The notes below the pieces were generated by a model. It saw nothing but the letters and a program-made list of their open reading frames with translations. It was not told the DNA's origin and made no database searches. Shown piece after piece: positions 25,999-34,213 of a stretch of DNA of 64,000 nt; the first letter of the stretch is position 1; every line of letters begins with the position of its first letter. This DNA comes from Prevotella sp. (lineage in GTDB: Bacteria; Bacteroidota; Bacteroidia; Bacteroidales; Bacteroidaceae). The stretch lies in the NCBI GenBank assembly GCA_022769825.1, contig JALEJI010000039.1, positions 29,582-93,581 of the forward strand, in the 5' to 3' direction. The position numbers and the translations under genes were made by a program.

Positions 25999-26967
25999 TC
26001 ATTTCTTTGGCATGGGTATCTTCAGCGCCTCGGGGTGCTCTGCCACGAAACTGTTGATGTGGCGGACGCGCTTCTCCTCGAAAATCTCGTCAACGGCAAT
26101 GAGGATGCCGCTCTCTTCCACCTCGCCAAACTCGTGGTTCACGGCAGTGCCGAAAAACCTCATGGTGGGACTAAGGTTCATGTAAGCGTTGACAAGTGGC
26201 GGTATGTTGTAACCCAGCTCGCGCACCTGATGGTTGAGCAGGCGGTAGTCGCGCTTGAAGTCGTCTTCATAGAACAGCTTTTTCAGCTCTTCCTCTGGCG
26301 TGTCTATCCTCACCGCGTCCATCGGCACGGCAAGGTGCTCGTTGTCGCCAAAGTGCTTGCGAAGGAAGTAGAGTATCATGTCGCGGCCACGGCGCACGAA
26401 CGACGGGTACATCGTCATCTTGCCAAGGAAATACTTGCAACGAGGGTTTATCACGGTGAGCGCGCCCAAGCCGTCCCAAAGGTTGTCGAGGGCGAAGATG
26501 CTCTTGGTGTTCTTCCTCACGTTCTGGTAATCGAGCGACACGAACGAGCGGCCAAGCTCCACGGTGTAAGTAGCGTAGTCTTTCATGAACTCGTCGGAGA
26601 AACGATACATGTGGCTCATGGCGAGATTGGGCTGGCCGTCGGCCTTCAACTGCCAATCCTCGCCGAAGAGATAGCGGTAGCCACCTATGATTTCCTCGGC
26701 CTCCGGATTCCACACGATGAGTTGCTTGCAACCGTTGGGCATGGTGTCGAACTCGTCGATGTCCATGCTTTTCCCCGTGCCGCCACCAGACGTGCGAAAG
26801 GCTATCTCGCGAAGGCGGCCAACCTCCCGCATGACGTGCGGAGCCTCGGAAGCATGGAAAACGTAAATCTCGTTGTGGCTCTTGTTCGTCATGCGAAGGC
26901 GACGTTCCGGAGTCAGCTCACTTTTCAATATTTCCTTACTGATGGGTTGGATAATCTCTTCTTCCAT
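25999..26967 (-). CDS. glsB: Glycine-lipid N-acyltransferase (GNAT-type)
   Basis: A 322-residue cytosolic or membrane-peripheral acyltransferase related to OlsB-type GNAT enzymes. Visible blocks: VGRLREIAFRTSGGGTGKSMDIDEFD, EEIIGGYRYLFGED, YTVELGRSFVSLDYQ and FALDNLWDGLGALTVINPRCKYFLGKMTM. In Bacteroides the GlsB protein puts a 3-hydroxy acyl chain on glycine to make the first glycine-lipid intermediate; I assign it by family and by the adjacent GlsA-type gene. It lies 21 bp after that gene in one transcript. Assignment as GlsB is good, exact acyl donor not shown. Confidence 0.86.
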   Translation of the reverse strand: MEEEIIQPISKEILKSELTPERRLRMTNKSHNEIYVFHASEAPHVMREVGRLREIAFRTSGGGTGKSMDIDEFDTMPNGCKQLIVWNPEAEEIIGGYRYLFGEDWQLKADGQPNLAMSHMYRFSDEFMKDYATYTVELGRSFVSLDYQNVRKNTKSIFALDNLWDGLGALTVINPRCKYFLGKMTMYPSFVRRGRDMILYFLRKHFGDNEHLAVPMDAVRIDTPEEELKKLFYEDDFKRDYRLLNHQVRELGYNIPPLVNAYMNLSPTMRFFGTAVNHEFGEVEESGILIAVDEIFEEKRVRHINSFVAEHPEALKIPMPKK

Positions 26968-26988
26968 AGTTGATTATATTGTTTTCGG

Positions 26989-27846
26989 CTACTCAGCCGT
27001 AAGCCCTGCCGGGCCTGCTTGTTGATACACTTTGTCTTCCACCCAGACAGCCCACTCCTTGGGCTTGCGGCTCTTGTCGAAGGTCTGCCAGGGTATGGGT
27101 TTACCTATCACCACTCGGAATGGCTTGTGACAGTTGCGGTACATCTCGTCGACGAGGAAAAGCATGGCTATGTTGACCTTTATGCCCAGCCGCTTCTGCC
27201 AACGGGCTATGCGATAGAAACGCGAGGAGTTGTGCCCACTGAAATAGATTGGCACCACGTCGCGGTGATACTGTATGCTTTTCGACACGAAGGTCTTTTT
27301 CCAAGGTATGTCGTGGACGTGACCGTCGATAATGCGCGAATTGAGACCGGCGGGGAACATGATGATGTGGTTGTCGCTGTTGAAGGCCGACTCCACGGCG
27401 TCGGCAAAGCTCGCCCCGTTGCGGCCGGTCTTGTTGATTCCGACGCACACAGGGCGCAAGCCCGGAAGGAACATCAACAAGTCGTTGACAAGATAGCGGA
27501 ACTTGCCGTCGTAGTGACGGCCGATGATAGAGCCCAGGCAAACGCCGTCTTGACCGCCAAGCGGATGGTTGCTCACGAAAATATAGCGTTTGCCGTCGTC
27601 CTTGTCGGGAAGGTTCTCCTTGCCTTCTATGGTGAGCCGCATGTCAAGGTACTTGACACATTCCTCAAGCCACTCGGTGCCTTCCTGCCCACGATGCTCG
27701 TCAAGAAAAGCGTTGACCTCGTCCTCATGGATGAGACGACGAAGCCATGCCACGAGAAAGCGTGGCACGTATCGAGCCTTATTGCCCATCTTGCTGCGCA
27801 ATATCCCCTCTAAATCGATTGTCTTTACTGTGCTTTTCTCTGTCAT
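26989..27846 (-). CDS. glsA: Glycine-lipid O-acyltransferase (PlsC-like)
   Basis: A 285-residue PlsC-superfamily acyltransferase. The catalytic His-Asp box reads SNHPLGGQDG (His94, Asp100), with five residues between His and Asp rather than the usual four. The second block is MFPAGLNSR and the Pro box VVPIYFSGH. In Bacteroides GlsA O-acylates the lyso glycine lipid made by GlsB, giving abundant membrane lipids. I chose ATG 27846 (MTEKSTVKTID); the TATTTTTG element at 27862-27869 excludes the in-frame start at 27873. First gene of the pair, followed by glsB. Confidence 0.88.
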   Translation of the reverse strand: MTEKSTVKTIDLEGILRSKMGNKARYVPRFLVAWLRRLIHEDEVNAFLDEHRGQEGTEWLEECVKYLDMRLTIEGKENLPDKDDGKRYIFVSNHPLGGQDGVCLGSIIGRHYDGKFRYLVNDLLMFLPGLRPVCVGINKTGRNGASFADAVESAFNSDNHIIMFPAGLNSRIIDGHVHDIPWKKTFVSKSIQYHRDVVPIYFSGHNSSRFYRIARWQKRLGIKVNIAMLFLVDEMYRNCHKPFRVVIGKPIPWQTFDKSRKPKEWAVWVEDKVYQQAGPAGLTAE

Positions 27847-27861
27847 AACAAAACTACGTTG

Positions 27862-27869
27862 CAAAAATA
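27862..27869 (-). promoter_or_regulatory. Promoter -7 element of glsA-glsB
   Basis: Minus-strand TATTTTTG matches TAnnTTTG, with a leader of about 10 nt. Confidence 0.5.
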
Positions 27870-27975
27870 CCAATTATTTTTTATATCTTTTCATTTCATC
27901 CGTAAAAATGTGAAAAATATTTCGGGGACACTCCGGCAATGGCCCAAGGGCTTTTGTTTCCCTGTTCGTCCACGT

Positions 27976-28012
27976 TGGTTGCGCATTGGCACAGGGCCCG
28001 CCCCCGCAAAGC
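27976..28012. repeat. Solo arm of the MITE-like family
   Basis: GGCACAGGGCCCGCCC-c-CGCAAAGCA matches the variant arm block of the element at 822-928 and the solo arm at 5801-5848. No partner arm nearby. Confidence 0.5.
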
Positions 28013-28187
28013 ACATGACGTGTATCAAAATATTTTACAAACGGTCGTCTGAGAATCGATTTTTTTCAATCGAGGTGCCGCTTGGTCGAAAATGACGCGA
28101 TTACGAGCCATTTCGGTAAACGGCTGGCTACCAGATAATTATGTTTTTGGCGGTTTTTCGGTATCACAAATTCGCTGAAATGGCGTC
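28013..28187. other. Intergenic stretch before repeat copy B
   Basis: No gene recognised. It contains CTGAGAATCGATTTTTT (28049-28065), which recurs in reverse orientation at 50364-50380 with further similarity alongside, and one loose match to a half-site word (GCGATTAC near 28098). Confidence 0.4.
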
Positions 28188-28294
28188 GCCGTTACAGTGC
28201 AATCGCATCGCCGTTACGGTGTAATCGCGTTGCCGTTACGGTGCAATCCCGACGCCGTTACGGTGCAATCGCGACGCGATTACAGTGTAACGGC
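28188..28294. repeat. Phased half-site array, copy B (five 22-bp units)
   Basis: Ten 8-bp half-sites at an exact 11-bp step, as in 5-111: GCCGTTAC-AGT-GCAATCGC, then three units of GCCGTTAC-GGT-G(T/C)AATC(G/C)C, then the switched unit GCGATTAC-AGT-GTAACGGC. Unit number, phasing and the inversion of the last unit are all preserved between copies although individual bases differ, which argues that the architecture rather than the exact sequence is maintained. Confidence 0.85.
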
Positions 28295-28415
28295 AAAAAT
28301 CCTTGGCCAAAAACCGACCGACGGCATTGCCTAAGGGCTGAAGGCTACCCTTTTTCCGCTCTATTTGCCCCTGTTCCCAAGTGTTAAATTTCGGCAATAA
28401 TATTTTACATTTTTA
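28295..28415. repeat. Conserved module following repeat array, copy B
   Basis: Near-identical blocks to 112-236: AAAAACCGACC, AAGGCTACCCTTTTTCCGCT, CCAAGTGTTAAATTTCGG, CAATAATATTTTACATTTTT. The similarity stops at 28415, marking the element's right boundary. Ends about 105 bp before the MraZ boxes of the dcw promoter. Confidence 0.75.
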
Positions 28416-28520
28416 CGTTAGCACATGGTGCCTGTCATGGACAAGCACAAGGCCGAGGCCACGGGCGCGGTGCGACTCTTTTGCCACGCCAAAGGCGTTT
28501 TAGCGGACGGCAATGAAAAA

Positions 28521-28550
28521 AAGTGGGGAAAAGTGGCGCGAAGTGGGGGA
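28521..28550 (+). promoter_or_regulatory. MraZ box: three phased repeats
   Basis: AAGTGGGGAA, AAGTGGCGCG and AAGTGGGGGA are three direct 10-bp repeats carrying TGGGG, TGGCG and TGGGG. Known MraZ operators are TGGGN repeats with 5-bp spacers, i.e. the same 10-bp phase. The array covers the -33 region of the mraZ promoter, so bound MraZ would block it. Confidence 0.88.
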
Positions 28551-28557
28551 AAGTTAG

Positions 28558-28565
28558 TAACTTTG
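28558..28565 (+). promoter_or_regulatory. Promoter -7 element of the dcw cluster
   Basis: TAACTTTG matches TAnnTTTG and starts 8 bp after the MraZ boxes; leader about 25 nt to the mraZ ATG. There is no TTTG at -33, where the MraZ boxes lie. Confidence 0.75.
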
Positions 28566-28594
28566 AAGTCCCAATACACTTAATATGTGTGCGC

Positions 28595-29041
28595 ATGCGT
28601 TTTTTAGGCAACATAGAGGCAAAAACAGACACTAAAGGCCGGGCCTTTCTCCCGGCCCCGTTTCGCAAGGTGCTGGCGGCATCTGGCGAGAGCACGCTCG
28701 TGCTTCGCAAGGACGTGTTCGAGAGCCTGTTGGTGCTTTACCCCGTGAGCGCATGGGACGAACTGGTTGACACCATGCGGCGCAAGCTGTCGAGGTGGGA
28801 TCGCCGTCAGCAGATGGCATACCGCACCTTCGTCAGCAACGTCGCGGAACTGACAATAGACGCGAGTGGCAGGATTCTCATACCGCGAGGATTCCTCGAC
28901 ATGGCCGGCATAAGCCAGTCGATACGGTTCGTGGGAATGGGCGACACCATAGAGATATGGCCTGCCGACAACATGGAGACAATGAACAAGGAAGACTTCG
29001 GCAGCGTGCTGGAAGAAGCAATGAAAGAAGAGGAACAATGA
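28595..29041 (+). CDS. mraZ: Transcriptional regulator MraZ
   Basis: A 148-residue protein with two SpoVT/AbrB-like repeats: GNIEAKTDTKGRAFLPAPFR near the N-terminus and NVAELTIDASGRILIPRGFL at about residue 87. It forms a ring that binds TGGGN repeats and represses its own dcw operon; such repeats lie just upstream. ATG 28595 (MRFLGNIEAK) is chosen; an upstream start in frame would precede the promoter. The stop overlaps the rsmH start as ATGA. Confidence 0.95.
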   Translation: MRFLGNIEAKTDTKGRAFLPAPFRKVLAASGESTLVLRKDVFESLLVLYPVSAWDELVDTMRRKLSRWDRRQQMAYRTFVSNVAELTIDASGRILIPRGFLDMAGISQSIRFVGMGDTIEIWPADNMETMNKEDFGSVLEEAMKEEEQ

Positions 29042-29961
29042 CCGACAACAACATGGTATATCATATCCCCGTCTTGCTCAAGGAGAGCGTCGACGGCCTC
29101 GACATCAATCCCGATGGCGTGTATGTAGACGTGACCTTCGGTGGCGGAGGGCACTCTCGCGAGATTCTCAGCCGGCTTGGCGACAATGGACACTTGTTCA
29201 GCTTCGACCAAGATGCCGACGCTGAGAACAACATCGTGGACGATCCAAGGTTCACGTTCGTGCATTCCAACTTCCGGTGGCTGAGCAACTGGATGCGCTA
29301 TTACGACATTGATCACATCGACGGCCTCCTCGCCGACCTCGGCGTGTCGAGCCACCACTTCGACGATGCCGAGCGTGGCTTCTCGTTCAGGTATGACGCG
29401 CCTCTCGACATGCGCATGAACCGCGAGGGCGGGAAGACCGCCGCCGACATAGTGAACGATGACACCGAGGAGCACCTGGCCGACATATTCTACCTGTACG
29501 GAGAGTTGCGCCGGTCACGGCAGATTGCAGCCGCCATAGTGAAGGCGCGACAGCGCAAGCCCATACTCACGACACAAGACTTCCTGCAGGTGGTGGACCC
29601 TCTCTTCCGCCGCGAGAAAGAGAAGAAGGACATGGCCCGGCTCTTCCAGGCCCTGCGCATAGAGGTGAACCACGAGATGCAGGCTCTGAGCGAGATGCTC
29701 ACCTCTGCCACGCGGCTGCTCGCCAAGGGTGGAAGGCTGAGCGTCATCACCTACCACTCGCTTGAGGACCGCATGGTGAAAAACATCATGAAGAGCGGCA
29801 ACGTGAACGGAAAGGTCGAGGAAGACCCGGTGTACGGAAGGAAGGCGAGCCCTTACAACCTGGTGAACAACAAGGTGATTGTGCCCTCCGACGAGGAAGT
29901 GGAAAGAAACCCCCGCAGCCGAAGCGCGAAGCTCAGAATCGCGGAAAAGAAGGAAGAATGA
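29038..29961 (+). CDS. rsmH: 16S rRNA (cytosine-1402-N4)-methyltransferase
   Basis: A 307-residue SAM-dependent methylase that modifies C1402 in the ribosomal P site. Motifs: HIPVLLKESVDGL, SAM-binding VDVTFGGGGHSREIL, GLLADLGVSSHHFDDAERGF, LDMRMN and VITYHSLEDRMVKN near the end. The length is normal for the family. Its ATG overlaps the mraZ stop by 4 bp, the usual dcw arrangement. The C-terminal NPRSRSAKLRIAEK is the conserved RsmH tail. Confidence 0.96.
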   Translation: MTDNNMVYHIPVLLKESVDGLDINPDGVYVDVTFGGGGHSREILSRLGDNGHLFSFDQDADAENNIVDDPRFTFVHSNFRWLSNWMRYYDIDHIDGLLADLGVSSHHFDDAERGFSFRYDAPLDMRMNREGGKTAADIVNDDTEEHLADIFYLYGELRRSRQIAAAIVKARQRKPILTTQDFLQVVDPLFRREKEKKDMARLFQALRIEVNHEMQALSEMLTSATRLLAKGGRLSVITYHSLEDRMVKNIMKSGNVNGKVEEDPVYGRKASPYNLVNNKVIVPSDEEVERNPRSRSAKLRIAEKKEE

Positions 29962-29983
29962 GGAGTGAAGAGGAGGAAAGAAC

Positions 29984-30445
29984 ATGAAAGAAGATTCGAC
30001 AAACAACAACAATAAAAACGAGGAAACGGCAAAGCCCGTCAACGACAATGCCAACGAAGCAGGAATGTCGCTTTCGAAGGTCATAGAAGAGCAAGCCACG
30101 GAAGGCGAGGCTCCTCTGTCGAGGACTTTCTCGCTGAGAAAGATCCTTGGCGGCGACATACTGAACACGTCGTTCATGCGCCAGCAAGTGCTGCTGTTCT
30201 TGCTCATATCACTGTTCATGGTGATATACATAGCCAACAGGTACTCTTGCCAACAAGACATAATAGAAATAGACGCGCTTCAAAAGGAACTGAAAGACGC
30301 TAAGTACAAGGCACTGTCAAGCGACAGCAAACTGACGGAGGAAAGCCGGCAAAGCAATGTCTTGGAAATGCTGAAGAACAACAAGGACAGCACGCTGAAG
30401 ATGCCAACGCAGCCGCCTTACATCATAACGGTACCCGACAAATGA
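29984..30445 (+). CDS. ftsL: FtsL-like cell division protein
   Basis: A 153-residue bitopic membrane protein. A cytoplasmic, Asn/Glu-rich N-terminus of about 65 residues precedes one transmembrane helix (about 68-86) and a short periplasmic coiled coil (IIEIDALQKELKDAKYKALS). Sequence identity to E. coli FtsL is not visible; the assignment rests on topology and position between rsmH and ftsI, which is the invariant place of ftsL. FtsL pairs with FtsB and FtsQ to regulate FtsWI. The stop overlaps the ftsI start as ATGA. Confidence 0.85.
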   Translation: MKEDSTNNNNKNEETAKPVNDNANEAGMSLSKVIEEQATEGEAPLSRTFSLRKILGGDILNTSFMRQQVLLFLLISLFMVIYIANRYSCQQDIIEIDALQKELKDAKYKALSSDSKLTEESRQSNVLEMLKNNKDSTLKMPTQPPYIITVPDK

Positions 30446-32640
30446 CCAAGTTCAACTACCATAAGATAATGCCACGCTTCAACTTTCTCGCATTTGTACT
30501 GACTGTTGGAGCGATTGCGGTACTCGGACAAGCCGCCTACATCATGACGGCGAAGAAGACATACTGGATGAAGGTGGCGAGCCGCGTGCGACAAGACAGC
30601 GTGAGGACGCAACCCATACGCGGCAACATACTATCCTGCGACGGGCAACTCCTCGCCTCGTCGCTGCCGGAGTTCAAGATTTACATGGACTTCCAGCAGC
30701 TGCACGTGGCCAAGCAGGGCGACTCGCTGTGGCACGTCAAGCTCGACAGCATTTGCCAGGGTCTGCACCGCATCTTCCCCGAACAGAGCGCGCGGAAGTT
30801 CAAGGCGCATCTCATGGAAGGCTACAACAAGCGCCGACAGTCGGGACCGCACAAGGGAGAGAGGGTGCGCAACTGGGTAATCTGGCCCAAGCGCATCGAC
30901 TACAACACTTACAGCCAAGTACGCGACCTGCCACTGTTCCGCCTGGGCAACAACAAGAGCGGATTCCACTTCGACGAGCTCAACGCCCGTGAGAACCCCT
31001 ACGGCTCGCTCGCCAAGCGAACCATCGGCGACGTGTTGCTCACCGACGAGGGCGGACGCTCGGCACGCTACGGACTGGAGCTGAGCTACGACTCGCTGCT
31101 GAAAGGGGCCTATGGCACCGTGAGCAGGCAGAAGGTGCTCGGGAAATACCTCAGCATAACCAACCGCGCGCCAATAAACGGCTGCGACATCATGACGACA
31201 ATAGACGTGGGCATGCAAGACCTCGCCGAGAGGGCTCTCGTGAACAAGCTCAAGGAGATTCAAGGAAGCGTCGGCGTGGCGATAGTGATGGAAGTGGCGA
31301 CGGGCGACATAAAGGCCATCGTCAACATGGAGAAATGCGACGACGGCAAGTTTCGCGAGATACAGAGCCACGCCGTCAGCGACTTGATGGAACCCGGATC
31401 GGTGTTCAAGACCGCGTCGGTGATGACGGCCCTCGAGGACGGAGTGTGCGACACCACATTCAAGATACCCACCGGCAACGGCATTTGGCACATCTACGGA
31501 CGCGACATGAAAGACAGCCACTGGAAGAGCGGAGGATATGGCACCATATCCTTGGGTCGAGCCATGGAACTGAGCTCCAATATCGGCGTGAGCTATGTCA
31601 TAGACAAGTATTACCACAACGACCCGGAGAAATTCGTGCGAGGCATATACCGCACGGGCATAAACGGGGCCGGCGTGAAGATACCTATCGTGGGTCACGC
31701 CATGCCGGTGATAAGGATGCCGAAGAAAAACAAGCGCGGCGAATGGATAAACTGGAGCAACACGGCCCTGCCCTGGATGAGCATCGGCTACGAGACCCTG
31801 ATACCGCCAATCTACACGCTCACCTTCTACAACGCCATTGCCAACAACGGCAGGATGATGCAGCCAAGGTTCGTGAAAAGCACCATAAAGGACGGCGACA
31901 CCATAGCCACGTTCCCGCCACAGGTGGTGAGCGGCAAGGAGCACATAGCCTCTGACAGGACCCTGCGCATAATGCAAGACCTGCTGCACAGGGTGGTGCT
32001 CAACGGCACTGGAAAGAAGGCCTTCAGCCCCAACTACTGGGTCTGCGGCAAGACGGGCACCGCCATGATAGCCAGCAACGGCAACTACCGCGGCACGGCC
32101 CACAGCCTGCTGTCGTTCGCCGGATGGTTCGGCCAGAAAGACAGGCCATATTACAGCTGCATAGTGTGCATACAAAAATACGGACTGCCTGCCTATGGAT
32201 GGATGAGCAGCGAGGTGTTCAAGGATATCGCCGACGGCATAATGGCGAGATACGTCAGATACAACGTCAGCGACGCCAGGGATGCCGACTCGCGCATGAT
32301 ACCGGACGTGAAAGCCGGAAACATACTCTCCGCCGACTTCGTTCTCTCCTCGCTTGGCATATCGACATTCTCCAACTACCCGTTCAAGGTAAACGAGACG
32401 CAACCCGTGTGGGGCGTGGCGGAACGAAGACGGGGCAGCGTGAAGCTGATAGAGGAGAAGGCAAGCCGCACCAACGTCATGCCCGACGTGCGTGGCATGG
32501 GAGCGCGCGACGCCGTGTTCCTCGCCGAGTCGAGCGGCGTGAAATGCACGATAAAGGGTCGAGGCAAAGTGAGCGAGCAAAGCATTGAGCCAGGAAAGAA
32601 AGTGAGGAGGGGGCAGAAATGCGTGCTCACGCTTCAATGA
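30442..32640 (+). CDS. ftsI: Septal peptidoglycan transpeptidase (penicillin-binding protein 3 type) with PASTA domain
   Basis: A 732-residue class B PBP that cross-links septal murein together with FtsW. Order: TM helix (about 13-33), dimerisation domain, transpeptidase, and a C-terminal PASTA domain (about 672-732, MPDVRGMGARDAVFLAESSG). Catalytic motifs are intact: SVFK (about residue 320), SSN (about 377) and KTG in CGKTGTAM (about 536). It is longer than E. coli FtsI (588) because of the PASTA tail, which is common outside Proteobacteria. Confidence 0.95.
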   Translation: MTKFNYHKIMPRFNFLAFVLTVGAIAVLGQAAYIMTAKKTYWMKVASRVRQDSVRTQPIRGNILSCDGQLLASSLPEFKIYMDFQQLHVAKQGDSLWHVKLDSICQGLHRIFPEQSARKFKAHLMEGYNKRRQSGPHKGERVRNWVIWPKRIDYNTYSQVRDLPLFRLGNNKSGFHFDELNARENPYGSLAKRTIGDVLLTDEGGRSARYGLELSYDSLLKGAYGTVSRQKVLGKYLSITNRAPINGCDIMTTIDVGMQDLAERALVNKLKEIQGSVGVAIVMEVATGDIKAIVNMEKCDDGKFREIQSHAVSDLMEPGSVFKTASVMTALEDGVCDTTFKIPTGNGIWHIYGRDMKDSHWKSGGYGTISLGRAMELSSNIGVSYVIDKYYHNDPEKFVRGIYRTGINGAGVKIPIVGHAMPVIRMPKKNKRGEWINWSNTALPWMSIGYETLIPPIYTLTFYNAIANNGRMMQPRFVKSTIKDGDTIATFPPQVVSGKEHIASDRTLRIMQDLLHRVVLNGTGKKAFSPNYWVCGKTGTAMIASNGNYRGTAHSLLSFAGWFGQKDRPYYSCIVCIQKYGLPAYGWMSSEVFKDIADGIMARYVRYNVSDARDADSRMIPDVKAGNILSADFVLSSLGISTFSNYPFKVNETQPVWGVAERRRGSVKLIEEKASRTNVMPDVRGMGARDAVFLAESSGVKCTIKGRGKVSEQSIEPGKKVRRGQKCVLTLQ

Positions 32641-32683
32641 GACACTTAACACAAACAGATAATAAACAAAGACACATAGAACT

Positions 32684-34135
32684 ATGAAACTGCAGGAACT
32701 TTTAAAGAACATCAAGCCGCTCCGCGTTGAGGGTAGCACGGATGTGGAAATCACGGGGGTAAACATCGACTCGCGCAAGATCAAGGATGGACACCTTTTC
32801 GTGGCCATGAAAGGCACGCAGACTGACGGGCACAAGTTCATACCCAAGGCGCTGGAGCTTGGAGCCAAGGCCGTGTTGTGCGAGGACATGCCAGAGCAGC
32901 TCGCCGACGGTGTGACCTACGTTCAAGTGGAAAGCACGGAAGACGCGGTGGGCAAAGTGGCAACGCTTTTCCATGGCGACCCGTCGAAGCACCTGACGCT
33001 CGTGGGCGTGACAGGAACAAACGGCAAGACCACAATCGCCACATTATTATATAATATGTTCCGTGAGTTCGGCTACCGTTGTGGCCTCCTGTCCACCGTG
33101 TGCAACTATATTGACGGCAAGCCAATACCAGCCGACCACACCACACCTGACCCAATAGAGCTGAACGAGCTCTTGGGCGAGATGGTAAAGGCCGGATGCC
33201 AATACGCCTTCATGGAGTGCTCGTCGCACGCCATACACCAGAAACGCATTGGCGGACTGAAATTCGCCGGAGGCATATTCACCAACCTCACGCGCGACCA
33301 CCTCGACTATCACAAGACCTTCGAGAACTATCGCAACGCCAAAAAGGCATTCTTCGACGGACTGCCCAAGTCGGCTTTCGCCATCACCAACGCCGACGAC
33401 AAGAACGGCATGATAATGGTGCAGAACACCAAGGCCACCGTAAAGACCTACTCGATACGCCAGATGGCAGACTTCCGCGCCCACATCATAGAGATGCACT
33501 TCGCCGGAATGTATCTTGAGGTAGACGGCCATGAGGTCGGCGTGCAATTCATCGGCAAGTTCAACGTTTCAAACCTCCTCGCCGTCTACGCCGCGGCTCG
33601 CATGCTGGGCAAGGAGCCGGAGGAGATTCTCGTGGCGCTGAGCACGCTGCACAGCGTCAGCGGCCGACTGGAGCCAATAGCCTCGCCCGCGGGTTTCACA
33701 GCAATCGTGGATTACGCCCACACGCCCGACGCCCTTGAGAACGTGCTCAACGCCATACACGAGGTGCTGAACGGCAAGGGACACGTCATCACGGTGTGCG
33801 GAGCCGGAGGCAACCGTGACCACGGCAAACGACCACTCATGGCGCAAGAGGCGGTGAAGCAGAGCGACAAGGTAATCATAACGAGCGACAACCCAAGGTT
33901 CGAGGAGCCACAGGCCATCATAGACGACATGGTGGCAGGGCTCGACAAGGAACAGATGAAGAAGGTGATTACCATCGTGGACCGAAAGGAAGCCATAAAG
34001 ACGGCGTGCATGATGGCACAAAAAGGCGACGTGGTGCTCGTGGCAGGAAAGGGCCACGAAAACTACCAAGAGATAAAGGGCGTGAAGCATCATTTCGACG
34101 ACAAGGAAGTGCTGCACGACATATTCAACAACTAA
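32684..34135 (+). CDS. murE: UDP-MurNAc-tripeptide synthetase (meso-diaminopimelate adding)
   Basis: A 483-residue Mur ligase that adds the third residue to UDP-MurNAc-L-Ala-D-Glu. ATP loop [16 protein letters not shown] at about 107-122; substrate and metal residues in [13 protein letters not shown]-terminal [15 protein letters not shown]. The specificity motif DNPR ([10 protein letters not shown], about residue 402) marks a meso-diaminopimelate enzyme. In many bacteria murF follows murE; here mraY follows directly. Confidence 0.96.
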   Translation: MKLQELLKNIKPLRVEGSTDVEITGVNIDSRKIKDGHLFVAMKGTQTDGHKFIPKALELGAKAVLCEDMPEQLADGVTYVQVESTEDAVGKVATLFHGDPSKHLTLVGVTGTNGKTTIATLLYNMFREFGYRCGLLSTVCNYIDGKPIPADHTTPDPIELNELLGEMVKAGCQYAFMECSSHAIHQKRIGGLKFAGGIFTNLTRDHLDYHKTFENYRNAKKAFFDGLPKSAFAITNADDKNGMIMVQNTKATVKTYSIRQMADFRAHIIEMHFAGMYLEVDGHEVGVQFIGKFNVSNLLAVYAAARMLGKEPEEILVALSTLHSVSGRLEPIASPAGFTAIVDYAHTPDALENVLNAIHEVLNGKGHVITVCGAGGNRDHGKRPLMAQEAVKQSDKVIITSDNPRFEEPQAIIDDMVAGLDKEQMKKVITIVDRKEAIKTACMMAQKGDVVLVAGKGHENYQEIKGVKHHFDDKEVLHDIFNN

Positions 34136-34213
34136 GGAAAAGCAACAAACAAGAACAGGCCATATAGCCATGACATGCCGTATGGCCTACAATCACAGAT
34201 TACAGAAGAAGAA

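Noticed and set aside
26035..26973. Antisense open frame over glsB
   Set aside because: The GNAT motifs of glsB on the minus strand are clear; the plus-strand product has none.
30631..32889. Long open frame (752 codons) antisense to ftsI
   Set aside because: It mirrors the codon pattern of ftsI, which has intact catalytic motifs; long antisense frames are common in GC-rich genes. No family resemblance seen.
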